Of a stretch of 64,000 bases of DNA, positions 24,901-36,900 are shown piece after piece; within the stretch, counting starts at the first letter, position 1, and every line of letters starts with the position of its first letter. A program made the translations under genes and the position numbers. The DNA is from Calliopum simillimum (taxonomy: Eukaryota > Arthropoda > Insecta > Diptera > Lauxaniidae). The notes below the pieces were generated by a model. The model saw only the letters and a list, made by a program, of their open reading frames with translations, ran no database searches and had not been told where the DNA came from. The DNA is taken from positions 128,239,309 to 128,303,308 of the forward strand of contig OX638368.1 in NCBI GenBank assembly GCA_951812925.1. The letters run 5' to 3'.

Positions 24901-27900
24901 TCTTTCTTTTTCGTTGTGCTCCAATCCTACATGCATATATATATTTTTCTATTTACATATATCCACTAGGCCCTTAATAGGCGTTGTAAATGTTTGGATA
25001 GAATTATTGCACTCTTATTGAACTTTTCGTTTGATTTTACAAACTGAATCAGTTATAGAAATACTTTATTATAAAATTGTATCCTTATTAACGGATACCC
25101 TTTAAACAAAAACAAACGCTGGTGATGTCTGATTATCTTAACGTGATGACTTTTGCCGACTCATAAAAACACTCCTGCCGCCTACCATCAAACTTTTATT
25201 AACTTCCCTACGAACAATGCCACATCAACTTCTAATATAAAATTTGCAATTTTCCAGTTCATTGTCTTAGACTGGCTGAATAATCCACAACGACGTTTGC
25301 TTGTTATGACATTACATCCGGGTGGCCACTTGATACCCAAAAATAGCGTCAACGATTTTTACAATAACAACAACTACGTAAATACCATACATGCTGGTGG
25401 TGGTGTTGTACTACCACCGCTACCAATAGCTGGAACAACAGCAACGAATCTAAATATCGAAACAGCAACATCGCATGAGGCAGCGGCTATCGATGATGGC
25501 ACAGGAGCTGGGCATGTTGGTGGTGGCGGCGGCGGCACAGTCACTTCGTTTAGCACTAACACCACTAATGCGGCTGTCGCTGCTGTCACCGCTACTGCGA
25601 CTAGTGTGGCCGCTGCGCTGTTGGTACCACTGCCTCCACCATCGAGCAGTTTTTCCACACTCGATGGGGTACCACGTGGTAAGTGCGCTTTTTTCGTACG
25701 ATGCCAATTGGGAGACATCGCACTGACAGCGTCAAATTTCTCAACGCAAATTCTGGTTGGTGATCTGCCGGTGCACAGCAAAATTGAAACTCTGGCGATA
25801 GTCTTTGATGAGATTTATTTTCCGTTGTTGGAGAATCCGTTCAATCGGAAGTTATGGCCAGAAATTGTTGCTAAGGATTTGCATGTACGCATGAAGGAAG
25901 TGAGGAATACGCTGGCTGAGGTAAGTGTTTGGGGGAAATTATGAAAATGGAAATGTATGAATTGGGTAGGTTAGTCTCACTTAACAATGAAACTAAGCAA
26001 CACTAAAGTGATACGGGGTGTAGCAAATAAAAAAACACAAAAGTTTTTTTGAATGATTTTTGTGTGTGTGGTCTTGGTCTTGGTCTTGGTCTTGGTCTTG
26101 GTCTTGGTCTTGGTCTTGGTCTTGGTCTTGGTCTTGGTCTTGGTCTTGGTCTTGGTCTTGGTCTTGGTCTTGGTCTTGGTCTTGGTCTTGGTCTTGGTCT
26201 TGGTCTTGGTCTTGGTCTTGGTCTTGGTCTTGGTCTTGGTCTTGGTCTTGGTCTTGGTCTTGGTCTTGGTCTTGGTCTTGGTCTTGGTCTTGGTCTTGGT
26301 CTTGGTCTTGGTCTTGGTCTTGGTCTTGGTCTTGGTCTTGGTCTTGGTCTTGGTCTTGGTCTTGGTCTTGGTCTTGGTCTTGGTCTTGGTCTTGGTCTTG
26401 GTCTTGGTCTTGGTCTTGGTCTTGGTCTTGGTCTTGGTCTTGGTCTTGGTCTTGGTCTTGGTCTTGGTCTTGGTCTTGGTCTTGGTCTTGGTCTTGGTCT
26501 TGGTCTTGGTCTTGGTCTTGGTCTTGGTCTTGGTCTTGGTCTTGGTCTTGGTCTTGGTCTTGGTCTTGGTCTTGGTCTTGGTCTTGGTCTTGGTCTTGGT
26601 CTTGGTCTTGGTCTTGGTCTTGGTCTTGGTCTTGGTCTTGGTCTTGGTCTTGGTCTTGGTCTTGGTCTTGGTCTTGGTCTTGGTCTTGGTCTTGGTCTTG
26701 GTCTTGGTCTTGGTCTTGGTCTTGGTCTTGGTCTTGGTCTTGGTCTTGGTCTTGGTCTTGGTCTTGGTCTTGGTCTTGGTCTTGGTCTTGGTCTTGGTCT
26801 TGGTCTTGGTCTTGGTCTTGGTCTTGGTCTTGGTCTTGGTCTTGGTCTTGGTCTTGGTCTTGGTCTTGGTCTTGGTCTTGGTCTTGGTCTTGGTCTTGGT
26901 CTTGGTCTTGGTCTTGGTCTTGGTCTTGGTCTTGGTCTTGGTCTTGGTCTTGGTCTTGGTCTTGGTCTTGGTCTTGGTCTTGGTCTTGGTCTTGGTCTTG
27001 GTCTTGGTCTTGGTCTTGGTCTTGGTCTTGGTCTTGGTCTTGGTCTTGGTCTTGGTCTTGGTCTTGGTCTTGGTCTTGGTCTCTGTCTTGGTCTTGGTCT
27101 TGGTCTTGGTCTTGGTCTTGGTCTTGGTCTTGGTCTTGGTCTTGGTCTTGGTCTTGGTCTTGGTCTTGGTCTTGGTCTTGGTCTTGGTCTTGGTCTTGGT
27201 CTTGGTCTTGGTCTTGGTCTTGGTCTTGGTCTTGGTCTTGGTCTTGGTCTTGGTCTTGGTCTTGGTCTTGGTCTTGGTCTTGGTCTTGGTCTTGGTCTTG
27301 GTCTTGGTCTTGGTCTTGGTCTTGGTCTTGGTCTATGCAAGTACTATCTTGGTCTTAGCAAGTACTATTTTGGTGTTGAAGTTCTATCTTTGTTTTAAAA
27401 AATTTACCTTGGTCAGGTGTTTTTTTTTTATTTCTTCTGTGATCTAGGGCTCAAGCCCAATACTGATTTTGCTCATTACTAAAAATTACACATACTTAGT
27501 ATTTTTTACACCACCCTAATCGTCACGTGTAAGCAACACACTAGAATGTATGCGTAACCCTAGTTAATCTAATACACCGAATTCGAATGCTTTTATGCAG
27601 CAGCAGTAGACCAAAATTGTTTCTTCATTTCATACCCAGGCTTTTTGCCTAATTGGCAAAAGTTTATCCAATTTTGTTTGTGTTTTTGTTGTTGTTGTTG
27701 TTGTTGTTTTTTTTAACATCACCCATTCGGATCCGTACCACTTCGAGTTTATTACAACTGTACTTTTGTTGTTACAACTTCTGTTTGTTTGTTGTCTATT
27801 TACAGATTAAAGGAAAAACCAACAATCGCACAATTTTATCTTTATTAGTTTCGCCAACAATCATCCAGGAAGTGGAAGCGCAAGTCAATAAAGGGTAAGT

Positions 27901-30900
27901 GAGATTTAAGCTTCCTTCTTCGTACGAGTGTAGTAGTGTTTCCAAGTGTATTCGAGTTATCAAAGGTTAGATGGAGGAGGAGTTGCGCGCGTACTGGTTT
28001 GGCACACTTTATTGTAATTGTATTGATTTCTTTACGATTTAGCTATGGAAAATAGAAAATCGAAAACTTTGCTGCATGTTTTGCAATTTATTATGAGTTA
28101 TCAAACCGATAACTTACACATAAATTTTTGAAAAAGTTTTTTATTTAACTTTGGCAAAAATTATTTATGACTTTAATATGAAAATGTGTGGCAATTTCGA
28201 GAGTAAATTTTTATATAAAAATATTATGGGTTTATTATTTTAGAGCTTAAGCATTTTATTAACAAACTATTGGTTGGCTCGTAAAAATGCGCCACTAAAA
28301 ATAAACTAAAATCATATACAGTTGGTTGACTTATTTTGTTACAAAAATTTCATTGGTTTTTCTGTAAATTTAATCAAAATGGAATTTTATCATTTTAGAA
28401 CATACGATACGATACATTGATCAAAGTAATTTGGAAACTTTTTAACCCAAATATTATATGTATATCTGATGAAATACATATTTTTGTAGTACTTATCATT
28501 ATGCAAACTGAAGGAAAAATGTCGAATATGCGCGCAAAACATCAAAATGTAAAAATTTTATAAACTTTAAAGTTTATTGATAGCCTCGACCAGTATGCAT
28601 TTAATGAACCAAGATCGTTAAATCGATACGATACAACACGATACGATACGATACGATACGATACGATACGATACGATACGATACGATACGATACGATACG
28701 ATACGATACGATACGATACGATACGATACGATACGATACGATACGATACGATACGATACGATACGATACGATACGATACGATACGATACGATACGATATG
28801 ATACGATACGATACGATACGATACGATACGATACGATACGATACGATACGATACGATACGATACGATACGATACGATACGATACGATACGATACGATACG
28901 ATACGATACGATACGATACGATACGATACGATACGATACGATACGATACGATACAATACGATACGATACGATACGATACGATACGATACAACACGATACG
29001 ATACGATACAACACGATACGATACGATACAACACGATACGATACGATACGATACGATACGATACGATACGATACGATACGATACGATACGATACGATACG
29101 ATACGATACGATACGATACGATACGATACGATACGATACGATACGATACGATACGATACGATACGATACGATACGATACGATACGATACGATACGATACG
29201 ATACGATACGATACGATACGATACGATACGATACGATACGATACGATACGATACGATACGATACGATACGATACGATACGATACGATACGATACGATACG
29301 ATACGATACGATACGATACGATACGATACGATACGATACGATACGATACGATACGATACGATACGATACGATACGATACGATACGATACGATACGATACG
29401 ATACGATACGATACGATACGATACGATACGATACGATACGATACGATACGATACGATACGATACGATACGATACGATACGATACGATACGATACGATACG
29501 ATACGATACGATACGATACGATACGATACGATACGATACGATACGATACGATACGATACGATACGATACGATACGATACGATACGATACGATACGATACG
29601 ATACGATACGATACGATACGATACGATACGATACGATACGATACGATACGATACGATACGATACGATACGATACGATACGATACGATACGATACGATACG
29701 ATACGATACGATACGATACGATACGATACGATACGATACGATACGATACGATACGATACGATACGATACGATACGATACGATACGATACGATACGATACG
29801 ATACGATACGATACGATACGATACGATACGATACGATACGATACGATACGATACGATACGATACGATACGATACGATACGATACGATACGATACGATACG
29901 ATACGATACGATACGATACGATACGATACGATACGATACGATACGATACGATACGATACGATACGATACGATACGATACGATACGATACGATACGATACG
30001 ATACGATACGATACGATACGATACGATACGATACGATACGATACGATACGATACGATACGATACGATACGATACGATGCGATACGATACGATACGATACG
30101 ATACGATACGATACGATACGATGCGATACGATACGATACGATACGATACGATACGATACGATACGATACGATACGATACGATACGATACGATACGATACG
30201 ATACGATCATTTCTATGGGTGGGCTAAAGTCGGACGATAGCACGATTTTGAGATCTAATTGATCATTTTCCTTTTATATCCGATCACAACTTAGAGTTTA
30301 TAAGGGGAGGGCTTTAGCCCACCATATCCTACCCCCTGGATCCGCCACCGTGCCGCGCCTCTAAAAAACAAATTTCATCAATTGTTCTAAACATACGGAT
30401 GAAATTTGTTATTTATGATTCTGAAGGAATAGCATCAACTAGAATAATAAGCGACACTACATACACTCTGAAAAAGATTCATCATAATTATGAAGGTTTT
30501 TGACGCAGATGAATCAAGTTTGGTATATATATAAAAGGGACCGGGACAAAAGTGAGGAAATAGCAATGTAAAATTAGTTAAAAAAAGAAAATGTGTTAAA
30601 ATATGCATGATCGTAGGCTTGTAACAAAGGTTTACATAGAAGATTTTGCTTAAATGTTAAAGACAATAATATTTCACCAGATGGTGCTTTAGAAATCATT
30701 TAATAGCTAAAAAAGGATTTATGGTGACCCTGGATGAAATTTTTTCTTGAATATTTTTTTAAATACTTTAACCCATTATAGCTCTATTTTTCGGAAAAGG
30801 GGTCAAAATGACCCGTAAAAACAGGGAATAATGGGTTAATATGTCATAATATATGTTCTCTCATTATGACTTTGGGAAAATAAGACTTTTTAAAAACACA

Positions 30901-33900
30901 ATTTTAGAATTTTAACGTATGCAAAATCTCGGCTTAATACGTAAGTAAAGTAAAGTAAGTGTAAAGTTCAAACAAAGAAAAAAAAAACAAACCTGAAAAA
31001 AAAAGAAAAGAACTCTGACCGCCCTAGGATTCGAACCGGGGTCTGTCCGTGTGATAGACAGAAAAAAAACATTGTTAATTACAGTTACAAACTCATTAGA
31101 CCTCTACACCACAGACCTATATCATGAAAGAAGTATAAAATTTGTATTGCATATTAAGCAAATGTCGGTCCAAACATAAATGTTTTTACTAGAATTATAA
31201 AGTAAAATTGATTATACAGTTTCTGCCTGAAAACATAATTTACTCTTCGTATGGGAAAAAGCAGGCAATTTAGAGTAAAAATTACTTTATTATTTCACTA
31301 TATTTTATTTGTTAATGCTACTTTACGGAATCATCAAATAGTTCATATGTATGTTTATTTATTTTTTTATTATTCTTTGTACTACTCGAGTGGAGAAAAA
31401 AATTCTGACATTTATTTTTCTCTTTGGGTTTTTAACTGTTGTACAGTGTTATCAATTAATATATTGATTAAACTTGTTTTGGTTCATAAGTACTTAACCC
31501 GAATACTTCAACTCGATTAACTCAATTAAATCATTTGAATAGAAGTTAACTCAATACCACTCATAAAATGAATATTCCCACAAAGTTGCACAATTGAAAA
31601 CTATAAAAATAGGTTAATTATAAGTTTCCTAATTGAACTAAATATAAAATTTTGTACACACAAAGCAGCTAAACGAGTTAACTTTTATATAAAGGTTTAA
31701 AAAGTTTGCATTTTAAAGTTATGCAAAATACAAAAAAAACAGGATACACACTTAACTTGATGCATTAAATGTTGCTCTTGCTGCTGCTTCTGCTTGAAAT
31801 GGCAGCAAAGGATGAAGGATTTATTTGCCGCAATTAGCACAAGTTCCAATGGCGCTGCCAATGGAGAGTAAATGTTTTATAGTTTAATTGTTAAACTTTT
31901 TAAGACTTTATTGAGGACACTTCCGCTTCCAAATGAAATGCTTCAGTTTTAAGGATTAAAAAGACCAAAATATATAAATTTTTGAAAGTAATATAAAGCT
32001 TAAAAATACTTATGTTTATCATAAATCTTGTGAAAACTTTCACTTTAATTAAATTCCTTATTTCGCCCTTGTTCTATGTCAACTACAACAACAACAACAA
32101 TAACAGTAATTTAGAGCCAGCCATCGATCCGAAATTCCGTACACAGCTCGAAGAGATGTTCATCAACTGGACAACGCAAATCCATGAGATAGTCCATGAG
32201 CAAACTACTGAAAATTCCACTATCAGTGGAGCAGTAACAACTGCAGCAACAGCAACTACGACAACAGCAACAACAACACCAACAGCTACCACGAGTACCC
32301 CCCACCACCATTCGCATACCCTAACGCTGCTGCCGGCTAACGAAATTGCCTTCTGGACAAATCGTAAATTGAATCTGCAAAATATTTACGAGCAACTGCG
32401 TTCGCCATCACACAAATCGCTAGCGCACATTCTACAGGGCATTGGATCACCATATGAGCCACCCTTTGTCAAGGTCTTTAAGGAACTAATTTTTGCATGG
32501 CATGAGGCAGAGGATGTCTCGTTGTGGCTACAACCGCTATTGCGTCAAACTGCGGCCTTTAATGCGGTGAATTTCAATCATTCGTACGAGTTGGTGGAAC
32601 CATTGGTACATGTGGTTCACTTGATTTGGACCAATTCGCAGTACTATCGTTCGACACAACGTATGTCGGTGTTGTTGCGTTCCATTTGTAATTTATTGGT
32701 GCATCGTGCGGGTGAGGATTTGGAATTTCCCATATTATTTCAGAACGATGCCGATGAAGGACTACAAAAGATAACAAAAACAATAGAGGTGCTCGAGTTT
32801 TTCAAGTAAGTAACTATGTTTTTTTTTTTTTGATATTTTGCCAATCTGAACGCACTGAATTCGATTGCAGCCGTAGCTTGAAAGATAAGGAGTTGTAATA
32901 TCGTATATAATAACACCGTTCGACACGATTTTGCACAACTGAAAAAACCAATGTATTCTGAAGATAAGGATACAAATAAGTAATACATGTCATCCGGATT
33001 TTCTGGATCAGGTCGAATTATTTTTTAATCGGTCTCTGAAGTTTTTTAATCATGTGTTGAATCGCCTCACTAAATTTCATGATTCTTAAATCTAAAGTAT
33101 ATCATGTCTTATGAAGACTTATGCAGGATATTAAGGGAAATTTTTTTGTGGAAAGCTTTAACTCTTAACATCCCTCACAAATGGGTAATTTTTGACCATT
33201 TCTCAAAAAGGTACAACAATTTCCTCTTAAGCGGGGGAATAATGGATCAATATTAGAGGGTTAAAGATTTCTACAAAAATATTCCCCTTTACATCCTAAA
33301 TAAGTCTTCAGAAGACATGATATATCTCTGATGTAAGTATCGAAAAATTTAGGGTGTCGACTCAACACATGTGTAGAAAACTTCAAAGACCGATTAAAAA
33401 AATACGACCAGTTCCAGAAAATCCGGAAGACACGTATAGCTTATTTTTAGTCATATTTTCAGAATATATTGGTTTTGTTTTTCACTTTTTCAATCATTTA
33501 AATTTCAAGAACTATTCAAGTTAAAAAATATAGTTTTTGTGAACATTTTAATAAATCATGTTTGATGATCGTTTTCTTGCTGATGATTTTATTTAAATAA
33601 CAAGTGGTTATTTATCTTGCATGTACTAAAAATTCATGGAGCATTTTTATTTTTTCCACTAAGAATTTTTATACGGCCACAAAATCAAAATTTTAACCGG
33701 AACTAAAACACTTACAGATCAAAAACCATCGAGTACAAGGAAAAATACTCAACTTCCAATCCATTACTTGTCAACGTGCCCTCAACGTCGCAGGCAGCAA
33801 GTGCTGGACAACAACTGTGGCGTTTTTCTAACGAAGAAGTTTTCGGACAAATTCTCGTTGGTTTTCTTAAACAACTGAACGATTTGCGCAAAATTTTCGA

Positions 33901-36900
33901 AGCTGCAGTTCTGTTTCAAAATTTAGAAAAAATGGAAATTGGTGGTCTACGTGGAAAATTCCACACAGAACAAGTTAAACAGGTAAGATGCTCTACGCAT
34001 ATTTGTGATACGATGACCTAAGGGCGAACATACATATTCTACTACCACAGATACACCAAGAATTTAAAGGACTCTTTGAGGAGTGGACAAGTATTGATAT
34101 TGACTTGACGCAACGTCAAAATGCTAAATGGCGTACTTTTAAGCGAGAGCAGGCAATTTTCTTTGCACGCATGAATGTACTAGAGCAGCGTTTGGGAACG
34201 TTGCTGGTTAGAGCATTTGTTGACTGCAATAGCTGGGAGCAATTCACAAAGGTAACTGAATACTTTTATTGCATATTTGACTTGAGCATTTAAAAATGTT
34301 TATGAATTAATTGCTTTCAGCTATCACTTATGTTCGGCAACATTTTAAAACGTCATTCCATACAACCGGAGCTACAGATTACGCTGCCACATATATTTGA
34401 CATCTATATGTCCGAGTTGCAGCAACTTGAAAACAGCGCCCATATTGTGCTACTCACGTACGAATGGCAGGGCTTAGCTGGCATACCGATCGATAAAAAT
34501 CTGCCACCCATAACAGGTGCCATGATGTGGATTGAAAAACATGTGCGCTGTTGTGCGTCATTTGCGGCAATTGAATTCAATCAATTTATTAAAGATTTGT
34601 AAGTGAACATGCAACTCACTCCACTGAGGGGCCGTTAAATATAAATTCTCACTTTCTTTTCTCTAAGGATATCCTCCTCTGCAACACAACACAATACGGC
34701 GGCCATGGAAACAACATATTTGCAACTTAGCGGTAGGCGTAACATTTTAACAACAAAACTTACGCAGTTGCAACTACAAATTTGGCAAAATTGGCTGCAA
34801 TCAATAGATAAGCTCATTGCGATAGGTTTAGCGCAGCATGTAATTAAACGTAGTGGCACCGTTGGTGATGGAAAATCGCTCCAAATTAATTTTTCACCGG
34901 AACTTTTCGCTTTACTCAAAGAGACAAAATATTTACTTGCAATGCTGCAATTACCAAATGCTCCACCATTTTTAGCAGGCAATTTGTGCGAAACATCATC
35001 CGTCGGATCTGTTGGGGAGTGCGACGGCAATACCACATTGCCGAAATCATTGCTCGAGTTATATGAATCCCGCAATGAATTCTGGCAACGTCGTATCAAG
35101 TTAATTAAAATCAGCGAATACTACAACGGCATACGCGAAGATGTGCGTCCTGGCGGAGAAATGCAGTTGATACGCAGTGAGATTGATGTAATTGATGAAT
35201 GCATTGATGAAGCATGTCGTACATTGACATGGCGTCAATATGGTAAGTATATGCGATACATGTATATGTTGTGATAGATAGGTGGAGGAAGCCATCTCAC
35301 AGATGTAATTAGTAACTGAGAATGATTTTAATTTGGTTGACTTGATTCAACAAATTAAATTTTACGAAGGGAAACCGAACCGAAGACATTGAGATGAAAC
35401 AAGGCAATTTAATTGCTGGAAAAGAAAATGAAAAAAGCAATTTTTCATCTCAGTAATGAGTATTTAACTGTAAACTTAATGTATGAAAAAAAAGGGTTTT
35501 GTACACAGAGAAAATGGTTTATTTGTATTAATAAACATTTATTGATGGTGACACTCTTAATAAAACTGTGTAAAATTTTCACACATTGTGTTTAAAAGGG
35601 ATGTAAAAAATTTTACTCGGCAATGTGTCAAAATCCCTCAAAAATATATAAATGGTGAGAGAATTTCACTCAAGAACTATCTCTGGAATGCGATGTTCTA
35701 TTTAACATCGAGGTCACACAAAAGTGATGGGCTCGATGGGTGGCCTTAGTAAAACTATAGAACACACGGATGGCACCAGGCCACGTATCTCCCAGCCAAA
35801 ATTTCGTGAATGGGATAGCAAATTAATAAATGATCATACAGTTACATCACCTATCAGCTTATCCACACGTTGTTGAAACAGCTCAGAGCAAAAAAAGCGA
35901 AGAGTGTAACTTACAAGTCCTGAAATTTTTAGAGTAAAACCGCCAGAAAAACAATAAAATGTAGCACCTTCCGCACTTTTTCAATACATTTTTTTTTTAA
36001 ATAAAAAATCTTATTAAATAAATCAAATTTTGTCGGATTCCATCAAAAAATCTTGATCGGTTTGACATGGAATTAATCTACTTAGATTCAAAATAATATA
36101 AGGTGTAGTAAAAAGTAATCCATTATTTTCTCAATAGATAACTTTAGTACTCTGTACATGGCTTAGTTTTTGTTTCATTGACTTACATCAAATATCGTTT
36201 TAAAGATCGCAGTAAGTACTAAAAAAGCTTATTTGACAGTTTTGCATTTGATTGATTTAGTTTTGTTTGCGGACGTGTCAAAAATGAACCCATGCAAAGA
36301 GAAAATACGCTATATTTTAAAAGTTTTCTTCGATAAAGGCGGAAATTCAAGTCAGGTGGCTGAAAATGTGAATAGTGGTTATGGTCTTGATACTGTAACA
36401 GCCAACCATGCGCAATTTTGGTTTCGTAGATTCCGTTCCGATAATTTTGAGGTTAAAGATGAACCAATGTTGATCAAATTATGGAAATCATTAAAGCTGG
36501 CCATCAGGAAAGCTCTGTTTCAAGCTGAACATTGCACAAAAAACCGTATGGAACCATTTGAATAAGGCCGGATACAAAAAAAAAAAAACTCGATGTACGG
36601 GTGCCACACGAGTCAACACAGAAAAATCTCATGGACCGAATTTCTATCTGTGAATTGCTACTAAATTGCAACAAAGTCAATCCATTTTTGAAGCGTATGA
36701 TAACTGAAGATGAAAAATGGAGTTTTTACGACAACATCAAGCGAAAACGGTCGTGGTCGAATGACAATCAGCCGGCGCAAACGGAGTCCAAGCCAGGAGT
36801 GACTGCCTGGAAGGTTTTGCTCTGTGTTTGGTTTGATTGGCTGGGAATCATCTACTACGAGCTACTCCCAAACTCTTAATTCGATCATGTACTGTCAACA

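Larger units (their letters stand above)
15959..25257 (+). other. Intron 1 (9.3 kb)
   Basis: Large intron that holds, in order: a degenerate 65-bp minisatellite interrupted by a foldback (16840-18130), a Mutator-like foldback (18511-19163), a long inverted-repeat element (20730-21400), a short foldback MITE (21590-21768) and two elements with tRNA-like promoters (22105-22895, 23852-24260). In 15959-16840, 19175-20725 and 24265-25257 I see only AT-rich sequence with no gene. Confidence 0.85.
27895..32106 (+). other. Intron 3 (4.2 kb) with pentamer satellite
   Basis: It contains the 28624-30207 ATACG array, a small seed of the same motif at about 28403-28415, and a copy of the tRNA-like element family (30960-31290). 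The remainder, including 30210-30950 and 31295-32100, is AT-rich without a recognisable gene. The acceptor is AATAACAG, phase-matched to exon 3. Confidence 0.85.

Noticed and set aside
25374..25781. Antisense gene opposite exon 2
   Set aside because: The frames are shadows of the low-complexity coding insertion on the + strand.
26003..27447. Reading frames over 400 codons such as (LG)n, (VL)n, (SW)n and (PR)n
   Set aside because: They are products of a stop-free hexamer satellite inside an intron; flanking codons show no protein signal.
28542..30243. Frames up to 541 codons made of IRYDT or VSYRI repeats
   Set aside because: Pentamer satellite artefact in intron 3, no start or domain support.
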